DNA of 64,000 nucleotides from Nitrospirota bacterium (GTDB lineage Bacteria; Nitrospirota; Thermodesulfovibrionia; Thermodesulfovibrionales; UBA9159). Position 1 is the stretch's first letter. Each line of letters begins with the position of its first letter. The stretch spans positions 62,001-126,000 of the forward strand of contig JAJYIF010000004.1 in the NCBI GenBank assembly GCA_021790195.1. Direction: 5' to 3'. Both the position numbers and the translations under genes were made by a program. Below are positions 15,991 through 26,657 of this stretch, one piece after another. Under the pieces are notes generated by a model, which was given only the letters and a program-made list of their open reading frames with translations, was not told the DNA's origin and did no database searches.

Positions 15991-18000
15991 ATGCGGGGAT
16001 TATTGAAGTGGTTCACAGACAGATGGCCCGTTTACCCGCTCAGGGACCTTCTCCTCAAGGAAGAGATCCCCGGCGGGGCGAGCTTCGCATACACAATAGG
16101 CAGCTCCGTGCTGATGATATTTACCCTCCAGATTGTTACGGGTATCTTCCAGCTCTTTTACTACGTTCCCACCGTGGACCATGCATACAACAGTGTGAGC
16201 TACCTGAGGACGGAAGTGCCCTTCGGATGGCTGATTCACAATATGCACTACTGGGGGGCGCAGGCCATGGTCTTTCTGGTAGTGCTGCACGTGATGCGCG
16301 TATATGTCTGGGGCGCTTACAAGAAGACACCCCTCACATGGTTTATCGGCATCGCATTGATCCTGATCACGATGGCAATGAGCTTAACCGGCGCGCCTCT
16401 CATATGGGATCAAACAGGTTATTGGGCGGGCGAGGTCAGCAGCAGCGTTGCCGGAGAGGTGCCTGTGGTCGGAGGGATCCAGAAGATCATCCTCCTCGGA
16501 GGCGAAACCATGGGGCAGATGGCCCTTTCCCGTTTCTTCGCCTTCCACATATGGGTCCTTGCGCCGCTCCTGGCGCTCCTCATCGGAGCGCATATGGCCG
16601 CCTTCAGGACTTCGGGGGTCGGCGGTCCATGGGCGGAGGACAAGAGAAGACATACCGGTCCCTTCTGGCCCGACCAGGCCTTTAAAGATGTGCTCATCGG
16701 CTCGGCTGTGTTCTTCTGCATGATCACGCTTTCTGTCTTCTTTCCGGTTGCCTTTAGCGGCTCTGCCGATACTCTGAACACTTCCTATATCCCTAAGCCC
16801 GAATGGAACTTCCTGTTCTTGTATCAGGGCCTCAAATACTTTAAGGGCCCGTTGGAGCCGATCGGCGCGGCAGCGATCCCAACTGTCTTTATCATCCTTC
16901 TTCTCGCTGTCCCTATAATCGACAGATACCCTGAGAGGAACCCCTTGAGGCGGCCCGTTGCCATGGCGTGCTTGGTTCTGTACATGGGTGTCCTGGCAGT
17001 ACTGACCATCATCGGCTATCTGAGCCCGGGCCTTGCCCAGATGCCGGCGGCGGCCCCGGGACCTTCCGTGCGGTCTTCTTCTCAGACAAGGGAGGGAACG
17101 GTCAAGGCCGGGAGTCAGACGCAGTTGTCTCCCGGAGCGAAAGAAGGAGAAGAACTTTTCCGGTCTCAGGGATGCATAGGCTGCCACAAGGTCAGAGGCC
17201 GCGGAGGTTCGGCGGGCCCCGAGCTTTCGGGGGACACACTGAAGGACAAGAGCAGGCAGTGGCTCATCGACCAGATCATGAACCCTGCGTCTCATTTCCC
17301 TAAGACTATCATGCCTCCTTTCAAGGGCTTAAGCAACGAACAGTTGAACGACCTGGTCTCCTTTCTTACGGGCCTTACACAGGGCTCACCTGCGGCCGTC
17401 ACTCCTCAGCACGATGTACAGAAGGGGGCACAAGGCACAGGAAATACATCAGGCAGCGCCGGGAAGAAAGGGCTGCGGGATGCGCCTTCAGGCGTCGAAG
17501 GCCCGCCTTCTGAAGAAAAGGCCCCCGAAAAGACAACCGGCAAGGCCGCATTTATCATAGGCAGCGCTGAAAACGGCGCGAACTTATTTAAGGATGAGTG
17601 CGTCTCCTGCCACGGGCCTGAAGGGAAAGGCGGCGTGCCGAATCCCGGATCGGATGACGGGACCGTCCCACCCCTTAACCCGATAGACCGGAAGTTATAC
17701 GACAAGGACCCCAAAGTCTTTGTCGCGAATATAGACAGGATTATCCAGCACGGGTCTGTGCCGGAGGGGCCTCACCCGGTCCTGCACATGCCTGACTGGG
17801 GTGATTCCAGGTCCCTCACACAGCAGAAGATCGCAAACCTCGAGGCATACATTCTGAAGCTGAACGGCGTTGACCGCGCTCAACTGGTGCATCCCGGAAT
17901 GGAGCCCAGGAGCTTCTATCTCCTTGTAGTGATCGTGTACGCCCTTGTGATGCTTCTGCTCGCGGGACTCTGGAGCAAGAGATCGAAGCAGACCGGATAG
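15991..18000 (+). CDS. cytochrome b fused to two c-type cytochrome domains
   Basis: 669 residues carrying the whole cytochrome part of a bc complex. Residues 1-215 are the b6-type four-helix core with haem b ligands H86/H100 and H186/H201; the second pair is 14 residues apart, as in cytochrome b6. Residues ~225-345 are subunit IV-like with a PEWN motif at 270-273 in place of the usual PEWY Qo motif. No cysteine occupies the haem ci position of b6f. Two c-type domains follow with CIGCH at 395 and CVSCH at 537, joined by Gly/Ser/Pro-rich linkers, and a last membrane helix lies at ~640-660. It replaces cytochrome c1 by fusion. It ends directly against the nuoA start codon. Confidence 0.93.
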   Translation: MRGLLKWFTDRWPVYPLRDLLLKEEIPGGASFAYTIGSSVLMIFTLQIVTGIFQLFYYVPTVDHAYNSVSYLRTEVPFGWLIHNMHYWGAQAMVFLVVLHVMRVYVWGAYKKTPLTWFIGIALILITMAMSLTGAPLIWDQTGYWAGEVSSSVAGEVPVVGGIQKIILLGGETMGQMALSRFFAFHIWVLAPLLALLIGAHMAAFRTSGVGGPWAEDKRRHTGPFWPDQAFKDVLIGSAVFFCMITLSVFFPVAFSGSADTLNTSYIPKPEWNFLFLYQGLKYFKGPLEPIGAAAIPTVFIILLLAVPIIDRYPERNPLRRPVAMACLVLYMGVLAVLTIIGYLSPGLAQMPAAAPGPSVRSSSQTREGTVKAGSQTQLSPGAKEGEELFRSQGCIGCHKVRGRGGSAGPELSGDTLKDKSRQWLIDQIMNPASHFPKTIMPPFKGLSNEQLNDLVSFLTGLTQGSPAAVTPQHDVQKGAQGTGNTSGSAGKKGLRDAPSGVEGPPSEEKAPEKTTGKAAFIIGSAENGANLFKDECVSCHGPEGKGGVPNPGSDDGTVPPLNPIDRKLYDKDPKVFVANIDRIIQHGSVPEGPHPVLHMPDWGDSRSLTQQKIANLEAYILKLNGVDRAQLVHPGMEPRSFYLLVVIVYALVMLLLAGLWSKRSKQTG

Positions 18001-18408
18001 ATGGAGACCTCTCAGACATTGACACTTTGGCCTCTGGCAGTTTACGTCGCAGCCGCTGTCGTAGTTGTAACCTTGATGATAGCGCTGTCCTATGTCCTCG
18101 GCCAGCGGCACATGGGGCAGGCGACCGCCGAGCCGTATGAGTCCGGTGTAGCGGCAACCGGCACCGCCCACGTCCGCTTTGACGTCAAGTTCTATCTGAT
18201 CGCGATGTTCTTTGTCATTTTCGATCTGGAGTCGGTTTTTATATTCGCGTGGGCGGTCGCTCTCAGAGAATCTGGCTGGGCAGGGTATATAGAGATACTT
18301 GTCTTCATAGGTGTCCTCGTAGCAGCGCTCGTATACCTGTGGCGGATGGGAGCTTTGGAATGGGGCCCAAAGAGAAGAATAAAGAGGAGTGACGGAGTGT
18401 CGGAGTAA
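18001..18408 (+). CDS. nuoA: NADH-quinone oxidoreductase subunit A
   Basis: 135 residues, three membrane helices, with the conserved loop EPYESG and [18 protein letters not shown] between helices 1 and 2. NuoA is a membrane-arm subunit near the quinone site of complex I. The start codon follows the stop of the cytochrome b gene with no gap. The last eight residues are encoded by the GGAGTGAC-type repeat that continues into the nuoB leader. Confidence 0.95.
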   Translation: METSQTLTLWPLAVYVAAAVVVVTLMIALSYVLGQRHMGQATAEPYESGVAATGTAHVRFDVKFYLIAMFFVIFDLESVFIFAWAVALRESGWAGYIEILVFIGVLVAALVYLWRMGALEWGPKRRIKRSDGVSE

Positions 18409-18415
18409 CGGAAAG
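18386..18415 (+). repeat. 8-bp tandem repeat at the nuoA/nuoB junction
   Basis: Units GGAGTGAC, GGAGTGTC, GGAGTAAC and a partial GGAAAG, each starting exactly 8 bp after the last. The unit begins with a Shine-Dalgarno-like GGAG, and the block ends right at the nuoB ATG. Confidence 0.65.
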
Positions 18416-19006
18416 ATGGACGAATCTATCGAGAAAGCCGTAAGCCGCAGCGTGCTTCTGGCGCAGGCGCAGGACCTTGTTTCCTGGGGGCGGAAGAACT
18501 CTATATGGCCTTTCACTTTCGGTCTTTCGTGCTGTTTTGTCGAGATGGCGACGAGCGTAACGAGCAAATACGACATTGCCCGCTTTGGCTCCGAGGTGCT
18601 CCGTGGCACACCGCGCGAGGCGGACCTGATGGTGGTTGCCGGCACGGTCTTTATAAAGATGGCCCCGGTGATAAAGAGGCTGTACGATCAGATGATGGAG
18701 CCCCGGTGGGTGATCTCTATGGGTTCATGCGCGAATTCGGGCGGCATGTACGACATATACAGCGTAGTTCAGGGGGTCGACAAGTTTCTCCCGGTCGACG
18801 TTTACGTCCCGGGATGCCCTCCGCGACCGGACGCCTTTATGGAAGGGCTTCTTCTTCTGCGTGAGGCGATCGGGAAAGAGAAGCGTCCTCTGAGCTGGAT
18901 AATAGGCCCCCAGGGCGTGGTGAAGCCCGGCATGCCCTCTATGCGGGATATCAAAAGAGATGCGAGACAGAAGACGGACGTGCTTCGCTCTCCCGACGAG
19001 GTTTGA
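18416..19006 (+). CDS. nuoB: NADH-quinone oxidoreductase subunit B
   Basis: 196 residues. The N2 [4Fe-4S] cluster ligands are C39, C40, C105 and C134 ([17 protein letters not shown]). NuoB passes electrons to quinone at the junction of the two arms of complex I. I chose the ATG at 18416 preceded by GGAAAG; a GTG at 18389 would overlap nuoA and add nine residues not typical of the family. Confidence 0.96.
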   Translation: MDESIEKAVSRSVLLAQAQDLVSWGRKNSIWPFTFGLSCCFVEMATSVTSKYDIARFGSEVLRGTPREADLMVVAGTVFIKMAPVIKRLYDQMMEPRWVISMGSCANSGGMYDIYSVVQGVDKFLPVDVYVPGCPPRPDAFMEGLLLLREAIGKEKRPLSWIIGPQGVVKPGMPSMRDIKRDARQKTDVLRSPDEV

Positions 19007-19015
19007 CTCTCTTGA

Positions 19016-20761
19016 ATGGAAGATAGCCTGAACATAACAGAAGAGCTCTCCGCAAGGTTCGGGCAGGAGATCATACGTCAGGAGACCCGCGACGGGATTC
19101 CCACCTTATGGACTTCTCCCGATCGGATTTGCGAGGTCCTCTCATACCTGAAGACAGGGGCCGTGAGGCCTTTCAAGATGCTTTACGACCTTACCGCCAT
19201 TGACGAGCGTGTGCGCTCCAACAGGCAGGGACAGCCCGATTCGGATTTTACAGTCGTGTATCATCTTCTTTCCTACGATCGAAACGAGGACGTTAGGATA
19301 AAGGTGCCCCTCAAGGGGGATTTTCCCTCGATACCGAGCGCCACGAGGGTCTGGCCCTCGGCGAACTGGTATGAGCGCGAAGTCTGGGACATGTTCGGCA
19401 TAAACTTCAGCGGCCATCCCCATTTGAGGCGCATCCTGATGCCTCCCACATGGGAAGGCCACCCGCTCCGCAAGGAGCACCCGGCGCGCGCGACCGAGAT
19501 TGGCCCTTATCAGCTGCCCGACCAGAAAGAAGAGAAAGAGCAGGAGGCCCTCCAATTCCGGCCGGAAGAGTGGGGTATGAGGAAAAGCCGTGAGGACACC
19601 GATTTCCTGTTTCTCAATCTCGGACCTCAGCATCCGGGAACACACGGTCTGCTGCGCGTGATACTCGAACTGGACGGCGAAGAGATAGTGGATGCGGTCA
19701 TCGACATCGGCTATCACCATCGCGCCGCTGAAAAGATGGGCGAGCGTCAGTCATGGCACACCTTTATCCCATATACGGACAGGATCGATTATCTCAGCGG
19801 CGTGATGAACAACCTCGCCTATGTCCTCGCGGTCGAGAAACTCGCGGGCATAGAAGTCCCGGACCGGGCGAAAGTTGTCAGAGTGATGATGGCTGAATTC
19901 TTCAGGATAGAGAGCCACCTCGTGTGGTACGGCACCTTTGCGCAGGATCTGGGCGCGCTCTCGCCTGTCTTCTTCACCTTCAACGACAGGGAGAGGATTT
20001 TTCTGATTGTCGAGGCCATATGCGGCGGGAGGATGCACCCGTCGTGGTTCCGCATCGGCGGCGTTGCCCAGGACCTTCCCTCGGGATGGGACGGCATGGT
20101 GCGCGACTTCTTGAAATACATGCCGCCCAGGCTGAAAGAATACGACAAGATGGTCATGCGGAACCGCATCTTCAAGGCCAGGACAAAAGGCGTCGGCGGA
20201 TACTCGGCAGAGGAGGCGATGGAATGGGGGGTCACGGGCCCCGGTCTCCGCGCATGCGGGTTCGAGTGGGATTTCCGCAAGAAGCGGCCGTATTCCGGAT
20301 ATGAAAGATTCGAGTTCGATATCCCGACGGCAGGGAACGGGGACTGTTACGACAGGGCGGCCGTGCGAATAGAGGAGATGCGTCAGAGCCTGAGGATCAT
20401 CGAGCAGTGCCTCGGGAATATGCCGCCCGGGCCGTACAAGTCGGACAATCATCTCGCAACTCCGCCTCTCAAGGAAAGGACGATGCATGACATCGAGACC
20501 CTCATCACCCATTTCCTGAATGTGAGCTGGGGGCCGGTTATCCCGGCCGGTGAGGCCTTTTTCGGGATAGAGGCGACAAAGGGAAACAACGGATATTATC
20601 TGATAAGCGACGGAAATACCATCCCTTACCGGGTCCGCATCCGCACGCCCTCCTTTGCGCACATGCAGATGGTCCCTCTAATCAGCAGGGGTTTTATGGT
20701 GCCGGATCTGATGGCGATCCTCGGGAGTCTCGATTTTGTTTTGGCGGATGTGGACAGGTGA
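19016..20761 (+). CDS. nuoCD: fused NADH-quinone oxidoreductase subunits C and D
   Basis: 581 residues. Residues ~1-160 are NuoC (30-kDa subunit; [11 protein letters not shown] near 118-128), then a short charged linker, and ~195-581 is NuoD (49-kDa subunit; [10 protein letters not shown] at about 202-211). The C/D fusion is also known from gammaproteobacteria and others. It forms the quinone chamber with NuoB. No clear ribosome site precedes the ATG, so translation probably depends on the nuoB ribosome, 9 bp away. Confidence 0.96.
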   Translation: MEDSLNITEELSARFGQEIIRQETRDGIPTLWTSPDRICEVLSYLKTGAVRPFKMLYDLTAIDERVRSNRQGQPDSDFTVVYHLLSYDRNEDVRIKVPLKGDFPSIPSATRVWPSANWYEREVWDMFGINFSGHPHLRRILMPPTWEGHPLRKEHPARATEIGPYQLPDQKEEKEQEALQFRPEEWGMRKSREDTDFLFLNLGPQHPGTHGLLRVILELDGEEIVDAVIDIGYHHRAAEKMGERQSWHTFIPYTDRIDYLSGVMNNLAYVLAVEKLAGIEVPDRAKVVRVMMAEFFRIESHLVWYGTFAQDLGALSPVFFTFNDRERIFLIVEAICGGRMHPSWFRIGGVAQDLPSGWDGMVRDFLKYMPPRLKEYDKMVMRNRIFKARTKGVGGYSAEEAMEWGVTGPGLRACGFEWDFRKKRPYSGYERFEFDIPTAGNGDCYDRAAVRIEEMRQSLRIIEQCLGNMPPGPYKSDNHLATPPLKERTMHDIETLITHFLNVSWGPVIPAGEAFFGIEATKGNNGYYLISDGNTIPYRVRIRTPSFAHMQMVPLISRGFMVPDLMAILGSLDFVLADVDR

Positions 20762-20765
20762 AAGC

Positions 20766-20820
20766 AAGGTCAAAGGTCAAGAGTGAAAGGTCAAGAAGTA
20801 AAAGAACAGGAAGGCCAAAG
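20766..20820 (+). repeat. AAGGTCAA-type short repeats between nuoCD and nuoE
   Basis: AAGGTCAA occurs at 20766, 20773 and 20787, with degenerate AAGGCCAA following at 20811. It fills most of the 86-bp gap before nuoE and codes for nothing. Confidence 0.55.
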
Positions 20821-20847
20821 GCTAAAAACTAAGATCGGGAGAGTTTA

Positions 20848-21312
20848 ATGCTGACTGAAGAAGAGAAGAAGGAAGTCGAAGAGGAACTTCGCAAGAATGA
20901 GCGGAAGAAGGCCGCCGCTGTCGAAGCATTGAAGGTTGTCCAGAGGCATAGGGGCTGGGTATCGCAGGATGACATCGATGAACTTTCTGAAGCCCTCGAT
21001 ATGACGCCTGACGAGCTTGACGCCGTGGCGACATTCTACAGCCTGATCTTCAGAAAACCTGTAGGAAGGCACGTGATACTCATTTGCGATTCTGTCAGCT
21101 GCTGGATCATGGAATATGAAAGGATGCTCCAACATTTAACGTCACGCCTCGGCATCAGGCCCGGAGAAACGACGTCCGACGGCAGGTTCACACTTCTTCC
21201 CGTGGCGTGTCTCGGGGCGTGTGATCGCGCACCCGCGATGATGGTGGGTGAAACGCTTTATACGGACCTGGCTCCCGAGAAGATCGACGAAATTCTCGAT
21301 AAGTACAAGTAG
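20848..21312 (+). CDS. nuoE: NADH-quinone oxidoreductase subunit E
   Basis: 154 residues, thioredoxin-like [2Fe-2S] subunit (24-kDa). Ligands C80-x4-C85 and C121-x3-C125 are intact. An N-terminal highly charged helix (1-25) precedes the helical bundle. With NuoF it forms the NADH-oxidising tip. Confidence 0.95.
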   Translation: MLTEEEKKEVEEELRKNERKKAAAVEALKVVQRHRGWVSQDDIDELSEALDMTPDELDAVATFYSLIFRKPVGRHVILICDSVSCWIMEYERMLQHLTSRLGIRPGETTSDGRFTLLPVACLGACDRAPAMMVGETLYTDLAPEKIDEILDKYK

Positions 21313-21343
21313 TGCTAAAGATTAGATAAAAAAAGGGAAACAT

Positions 21344-21418
21344 GAAACCACAGAGACACAGAGACACTGAGAGAGAAAAGAAGATATTTACCGCCAATCA
21401 GTGCTCTGTGGTTGATTC
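21344..21418. repeat. inverted repeat with ACAGAGACAC units between nuoE and nuoF
   Basis: Left arm 21344-21371 (GAAACCACAGAGACAC then ACAGAGACACTGAG) and right arm 21399-21418 (GTGCTCTGTGGTT), inverted to the left. The left arm is also a 9-bp tandem repeat of ACAGAGAC type. It makes up the 124-bp gap before nuoF. Confidence 0.6.
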
Positions 21419-21436
21419 GGGAAAGGACGATCTCCT

Positions 21437-22720
21437 ATGGATAAACCTCTGACTGGAGCCATGAGATCGGACGGACAGGCGTTGAGTCTGAAGGAATATG
21501 AAGACGCCGGCGGATATTCGGCGTTGCGAAAGGCCTTAAAAGGCATGACGCCCCACGAGGTCTTGGAAGAAGTGAAGAAGTCCAACCTGCGCGGGCGGGG
21601 AGGCGCGGGATTTCCGACCGGACTCAAGTGGAGTTTTATGCCTATGGGGGCCGACGTCGCGCGTCCGAAATACCTGGTATGCAACGCGGACGAGATGGAG
21701 CCCGGGACCTTTAAGGACCGTCTGCTCCTCGAAGGCAATCCGCACCTTCTGCTTGAAGGCATGGTCCTGAGCGGCTTTGCACTTGATGCGGACATTGCCT
21801 ATATCTTCCTGAGGTGGGAATACAGGGTCGCCGCAGAGCGTCTTGAAAGGGCAATTGAGGAAGCTTATCAAAGTAATTATCTCGGCAAGAATATCCTGGG
21901 GTCAGGTTACAGTCTGGACATGCGTCTGCATGTCAGCGCAGGACGTTATATCTGCGGAGAGGAGACGGCGCTCCTCAATGCCCTGGAGGGCAAGCGCGCC
22001 GTTCCGCGTTCGAAGCCTCCACACCCTCAGGTGAGCGGGCTCTGGGGCAAGCCCACTGTCGTGAACAATGCCGAGACATATTGCAATGTGCCCCACATTA
22101 TCGGAAACGGCGCAGACTGGTACAAGGGGCTCAGCAGGACCGACGAAGGAGGGACCAAGCTATACGGCGTAAGCGGAAGGGTGAAGAGGCCCGGAGCATG
22201 GGAACTGCCCATGGGCACGACCATGAGAGAGCTTCTTGAGGAGCATGGCGGGGGGATGCGTGACGGCTACAAATTCAGGGGCGCGCTGCCGGGAGGCGCC
22301 TCCACGGATTTTATATTGGAAGAGCACCTCGATGTCAGGATGGATTTTGAATCGATGCAGAAGACCGGAAGCAGAATGGGGACCGGCACGATGATAGTGC
22401 TTGATGACAAGACCTGCCCCGTGGGCATGGTGCTCAACCTCCAGACCTTCTTCGCCCGGGAGTCCTGCGGCTGGTGTACTCCCTGCCGTGAGGGCCTCCC
22501 CTGGATTGTCAAAATGCTCGATGCTATCGAAAGGGGCGAGGGGGGGATGGAGGACCTCGAGATACTTCAGCAGCAGACGAGGCTGCTCGGTCCGGGAAAT
22601 ACCTTCTGCGCCCTTGCGCCGGGGGCGATGGAGCCGCTTCAAAGCGCCCTGAAGTATTTTAAGGCGGATTTTGAGAAGCATATAAGAGAAAGAAGGTGTC
22701 CTTACAAGGGCGGCGTATGA
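21437..22720 (+). CDS. nuoF: NADH-quinone oxidoreductase subunit F (NADH and FMN binding)
   Basis: 427 residues, 51-kDa subunit. SNLRGRGGAGFPTGLKW (49-65) is the FMN/NADH glycine-rich motif; EEHGGG and GALPGG follow. The N3 [4Fe-4S] ligands are C344-x2-C347-x2-C350 and C391. It accepts hydride from NADH in the cytoplasm. Confidence 0.96.
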   Translation: MDKPLTGAMRSDGQALSLKEYEDAGGYSALRKALKGMTPHEVLEEVKKSNLRGRGGAGFPTGLKWSFMPMGADVARPKYLVCNADEMEPGTFKDRLLLEGNPHLLLEGMVLSGFALDADIAYIFLRWEYRVAAERLERAIEEAYQSNYLGKNILGSGYSLDMRLHVSAGRYICGEETALLNALEGKRAVPRSKPPHPQVSGLWGKPTVVNNAETYCNVPHIIGNGADWYKGLSRTDEGGTKLYGVSGRVKRPGAWELPMGTTMRELLEEHGGGMRDGYKFRGALPGGASTDFILEEHLDVRMDFESMQKTGSRMGTGTMIVLDDKTCPVGMVLNLQTFFARESCGWCTPCREGLPWIVKMLDAIERGEGGMEDLEILQQQTRLLGPGNTFCALAPGAMEPLQSALKYFKADFEKHIRERRCPYKGGV

Positions 22721-22779
22721 ACTTGAACCTTCTGAAGGGAATGTCTCATTTTATTGGAATGATGTTAAAGGAAGATTAG

Positions 22780-25482
22780 ATGCCGACGATTTATATAGAC
22801 AACAAGCCATACGAAGTGAAGGACGGGCAGAACCTGCTCCACGCGTGTCTGTCTCTCGGATTCGACATACCTTACTTCTGCTGGCATCCCGCGATGAACT
22901 CCGTCGGGGCCTGTCGCCAGTGTGCGGTGAAACAGTTCCGTGACGAAAAGGACACAAAGGGCAAGATCGTTATGTCTTGCATGACGCCGGCCGCGGACGG
23001 AACGCGTATCTCCATAGACGACCCTGAGGTCAAAGAGTTCAGGGCGTGCGTCATCGAATGGCTGATGTTGAATCACCCCCACGACTGTCCCGTATGCGAC
23101 GAGGGAGGCGAATGCCATCTGCAGGACATGACCGTCATGACCGGACACGATTATCGCAGAACGCGGTTCAGGAAGCGTACGCACAGGAACCAGGACCTGG
23201 GCCCTTTTGTGAACCACGAGATGAACCGCTGCATACAATGCTACCGCTGCGTGCGTTTTTATCGCGACCATGCCGGTGGACGGGATTTCGATGTCTTCGC
23301 CTCGCATCACCATGTGTATTTCGGAAGACAGAAAGACGGGACCCTCGAAAACGAGTTCAGCGGAAACCTTGTCGAGATATGTCCCACGGGAGTATTTACG
23401 GATAAGAGCCTTAAGAGGCATTACACGCGCAAGTGGGACCTCCAGACAGCGCCCTCAGTTTGCATGCACTGCGGATTGGGCTGCAACACGATACCGGGAG
23501 AACGATACGGAACCCTGAGGAGGATACTGAACCGGTTTAACGGAGAGGTGAACGGCTACTTTCTCTGCGACAGGGGAAGATACGGCTATGAATTCGTCAA
23601 CAGCTCCCGAAGGACCCGGCAGCCTTTTATCAGAAACAAAGAGAGCGGCAAGCTCGTTCCCGCATCACGTGAGGAGTCACTGGAATATCTTTCCAGTGTC
23701 CTCTACTTCGGGGCCAAGGTCATCGGCATAGGCTCTCCGAGGGCCTCGATAGAGGCCAACTTCGCCCTGAGGACGCTCGTCGGTCCCGAGAGGTTCTTTT
23801 CATTCGGCGAGAGGAACCTTAAAATGATTTCGTCCATAATCGATGCTCTGAAGAATGGCCCGGCGCGTTCACCTTCGCTCAGGGAAATAGCGGACTCCGA
23901 CGCTGTATTTGTCCTTGGCGAAGACGTGACAAACACTGCGCCTCTCCTTGCCCTGGCCCTCAGACAGTCTGTGAGGCAGAGGCCGATGGAGAGGGTGGAG
24001 AAGTTCGGCATCCCGCTCTGGAACGATTCCGCAGTGCGCGAGGGCATCCAGGATGAGAAAGGACCTTTATTCATAGCAGGGACGCACGCCACAAAACTGG
24101 ATGAGCTGGCGACGGAGACATATCACGGTGCGCCGGATGATCTTGCGCGTCTCGGCTTTGCGGTCGCGCATGAGTTAGACCCGGAGGCTCCCGCTGTCAC
24201 AAATCCCGGTGAAGACGTGTCGTCGCTGGCACGGAGGATTGCTAATGCCCTAAGGAACTCAAGACGTCCGGTTGTCATTTCCGGGATGAGCAGCGGCAGC
24301 GAGGAGTTGGTACATGCCGCCGCCAATGCCGCATGGGCGCTTTGCCGGACCGGCAAAGACGCGGGACTCTGTTTTATTCAAAATGAGTGCAATGCTCTTG
24401 GCCTGGGCCTGATGGGCGGAAGGAGCTTAGACGAGGCATTCAGTCTGATGGAAAAGGGAGAAACGGACACCGCAATTGTCCTCGAAAATGATCTGTATGG
24501 GAACAGTGAGTCTTTTTTGGTTGATAAGTTTCTTGATAAATGCAGGCATGTTATTGTCATCGACCATCTCCCCAGCAAGACAACCGAGAAGGCCGGGCTG
24601 ATACTGCCGGCCTGTACTTTTGCCGAGTCGAACGGTGTCTTTGTGAACAACGAGGGCAGGGCGCAGCGTTTCTTCAGGGTCTTTGTCCCTTCCGATGAGA
24701 TACAGGACAGTTGGCGATGGCTCGGAGATGCCATGAAGGTCTCGCGGCACCCTGTTTCGTGGGAGACTGACGACGATATTATCGCATCCGTGTCCCGTGA
24801 GGTTCCTATCCTGAACCTTAAGGATGTTTCTCCGCCTGCGGCTTTCCGGGTGGCCGGGCAGAAGATACCGAGACAGCCTCATCGCTATAGCGGACGCACT
24901 GCTATGCACGCGGATATCAGCGTCCACGAGCCAAAACCCCCCGAGGACCCCGACTCCGCGCTTTCATTTTCTATGGAAGGATACGAGGGGATGCCGCCTT
25001 CGCCCTTGCTGACCCGGTTCTGGAGTCCGGGCTGGAACTCGGTCCAGTCGGTCAATAAGTTTCAGAGCGAGGTCGGAGGTCCGCTGCGCGGAGGTGACCC
25101 GGGGAAGAGATTGATAGAGCCTGCCAAGGGCGGCGCTGTCTCCTACTTTCAGGGGGTCCCTGCCTCTTTCGAGCCGGGGAGCGAAAGATTATTTATCGTG
25201 CCGCTTTATCATATCTTCGGCTCTGATGAATTGAGCCTCCTTTCTCCGGGGATTGCGGAAAGGACGCCTGCGCCTTACATTGCGCTGAGCAGGAAAGATG
25301 CGGACAGTCTCGGAATTGCGGGAGAAAGCGGCGCGGAGGTAGCGGCCTCCGGTCAATCATGCAGGCTCCCGGTCAAAGTAGATGATTCATTGCCCCACGG
25401 CGTGGTCGGACTCTTTGCGGGCTCGTCGCCCCTGCGGGGAATCGCCCTTCCTTTATGGGGCCGGGTCAGGAAGACAGAATGA
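22780..25482 (+). CDS. nuoG: NADH-quinone oxidoreductase subunit G
   Basis: 900 residues, the longest subunit. The N-terminal ferredoxin domain has C34/45/48/67 for a [2Fe-2S] cluster. H99/C103/C106/C112 ([14 protein letters not shown]) bind N5, and the next CxxCxxC block supplies N4. C228-x2-C231-x3-C235-x27-C263 is the off-pathway N7 cluster motif, present in only some bacteria. The rest is molybdopterin oxidoreductase-like without a cofactor role. Its stop overlaps the nuoH ATG. Confidence 0.95.
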   Translation: MPTIYIDNKPYEVKDGQNLLHACLSLGFDIPYFCWHPAMNSVGACRQCAVKQFRDEKDTKGKIVMSCMTPAADGTRISIDDPEVKEFRACVIEWLMLNHPHDCPVCDEGGECHLQDMTVMTGHDYRRTRFRKRTHRNQDLGPFVNHEMNRCIQCYRCVRFYRDHAGGRDFDVFASHHHVYFGRQKDGTLENEFSGNLVEICPTGVFTDKSLKRHYTRKWDLQTAPSVCMHCGLGCNTIPGERYGTLRRILNRFNGEVNGYFLCDRGRYGYEFVNSSRRTRQPFIRNKESGKLVPASREESLEYLSSVLYFGAKVIGIGSPRASIEANFALRTLVGPERFFSFGERNLKMISSIIDALKNGPARSPSLREIADSDAVFVLGEDVTNTAPLLALALRQSVRQRPMERVEKFGIPLWNDSAVREGIQDEKGPLFIAGTHATKLDELATETYHGAPDDLARLGFAVAHELDPEAPAVTNPGEDVSSLARRIANALRNSRRPVVISGMSSGSEELVHAAANAAWALCRTGKDAGLCFIQNECNALGLGLMGGRSLDEAFSLMEKGETDTAIVLENDLYGNSESFLVDKFLDKCRHVIVIDHLPSKTTEKAGLILPACTFAESNGVFVNNEGRAQRFFRVFVPSDEIQDSWRWLGDAMKVSRHPVSWETDDDIIASVSREVPILNLKDVSPPAAFRVAGQKIPRQPHRYSGRTAMHADISVHEPKPPEDPDSALSFSMEGYEGMPPSPLLTRFWSPGWNSVQSVNKFQSEVGGPLRGGDPGKRLIEPAKGGAVSYFQGVPASFEPGSERLFIVPLYHIFGSDELSLLSPGIAERTPAPYIALSRKDADSLGIAGESGAEVAASGQSCRLPVKVDDSLPHGVVGLFAGSSPLRGIALPLWGRVRKTE

Positions 25483-26438
25483 CGAACGAAACGGTCTGGA
25501 AACTTATAACGGTCTTCGCCATACTCTTTGTCACGCTCAATGTGGCGGCATTTCTCATATGGCTGGAGCGCAGGCTCCTTGCCTTGTGGCAGGACCGCTA
25601 CGGACCTAATCGCGTCGGCCCTTTCGGCCTGCTTCAGGTCGTTGCCGATATGGTCAAGGTGTTTACCAAGGAGGACTGGATACCGCCTTTTGCCGATAAG
25701 CCCGTGTTTGTCATTGCGCCGGCAATCATTATGCTGACGATAATCACGGCCTTCGCGGTGATACCATTTTCGCCCGGTATCGAGGTGGTGAACCTGAATG
25801 TCGGCCTGCTCTTTTTCCTGGCCATGTCTTCTCTCGGCGTCTATAGCGTGGCCTTTGCCGGATGGTCGTCCGCGAGCAAGTATTCGCTTCTGGGCGGTCT
25901 TCGCGCCGCCGCGCAGATGCTGAGCTACGAGGTGTTCATGGGGCTCTCACTCACGGGGGTGGTCATGCTTGCGGGATCGTTCAATCTCGAGGACATTGTG
26001 AACGCGCAGAAGGGCATGTGGTTCTTTGTCCCGCAGTTTGTAGGTTTTGTGGTCTTCTTTATAGCCGGGATAGCCGAGACGCACCGTCTGCCTTTCGATC
26101 TCCCCGAGGCGGAGAGCGAGCTTGTGGCGGGCTTTCATTCTGAATACTCGGGAATGAAATTCGGCATGTTCTTTGTGGGAGAGTATTTAGGCATTACGCT
26201 TATTTCGGCGCTGATCGTGACCCTATTTTTCGGCGGCTGGATGGGCCCGGTCCTTCCGCCGATTGTCTGGTTCACCATAAAGACCTTCTTCTTTATCTGT
26301 GTCTTTATTCTCTTGAGGGCCTCGCTTCCGAGGCCGAGATACGACCAGCTCATGTCCTACGGCTGGAAGGTGATGCTGCCCCTGTCCCTGTTGAATCTCC
26401 TGGTGACTGGAGGGATTTTGCTTGCAACGGGGAAATAA
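25479..26438 (+). CDS. nuoH: NADH-quinone oxidoreductase subunit H
   Basis: 319 residues, about eight membrane helices; the quinone-entry subunit. Conserved [20 protein letters not shown] near residue 24-43 and the acidic loop [21 protein letters not shown]-like region ([16 protein letters not shown]) are intact. The ATG overlaps the nuoG stop by ATGA. A 219-bp repeat-bearing gap separates it from nuoI. Confidence 0.96.
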   Translation: MTNETVWKLITVFAILFVTLNVAAFLIWLERRLLALWQDRYGPNRVGPFGLLQVVADMVKVFTKEDWIPPFADKPVFVIAPAIIMLTIITAFAVIPFSPGIEVVNLNVGLLFFLAMSSLGVYSVAFAGWSSASKYSLLGGLRAAAQMLSYEVFMGLSLTGVVMLAGSFNLEDIVNAQKGMWFFVPQFVGFVVFFIAGIAETHRLPFDLPEAESELVAGFHSEYSGMKFGMFFVGEYLGITLISALIVTLFFGGWMGPVLPPIVWFTIKTFFFICVFILLRASLPRPRYDQLMSYGWKVMLPLSLLNLLVTGGILLATGK

Positions 26439-26447
26439 TACGATAAT

Positions 26448-26635
26448 TCTCTCGCAAAGTCGCAAAGTGCGCAAAGAAAGGATGAAAATGATAGAAGTCT
26501 CACACGGAGATCACGGAGAGGAATCTCATGCAGACAAACCCCCTGTTTCTCTTCTTCGCGTCTTTGTGGTTTCATACGCGAAAATACATAGTTGTGTTTT
26601 TCCTTTGCGTGCTTTGAGGCTTTGCGCGAGTGAGA
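26448..26635. repeat. MITE-like element with GCAAAG-repeat arms between nuoH and nuoI
   Basis: Left arm 26448-26482: CGCAAAG units about every 9-10 bp ending AAAGGA. Right arm 26601-26635 is its inverted, imperfect copy (CTTTGCG units). Between them lie CACGGAG-type (26502-26520) and CGCGTCTTTGTGG-type sequences. No gene is visible in the 219-bp gap; the nuoI ribosome site (TTGGAG) lies beyond the right arm. Confidence 0.65.
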
Positions 26636-26657
26636 TCTCCTTTCTTTTGGAGACTTC

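Noticed and set aside
19142-20662. Long open frames on the - strand opposite nuoCD, and similar ones opposite other nuo genes
   Set aside because: They lack ribosome sites, have no recognisable domains, and mirror the high-GC codon bias of the real genes.
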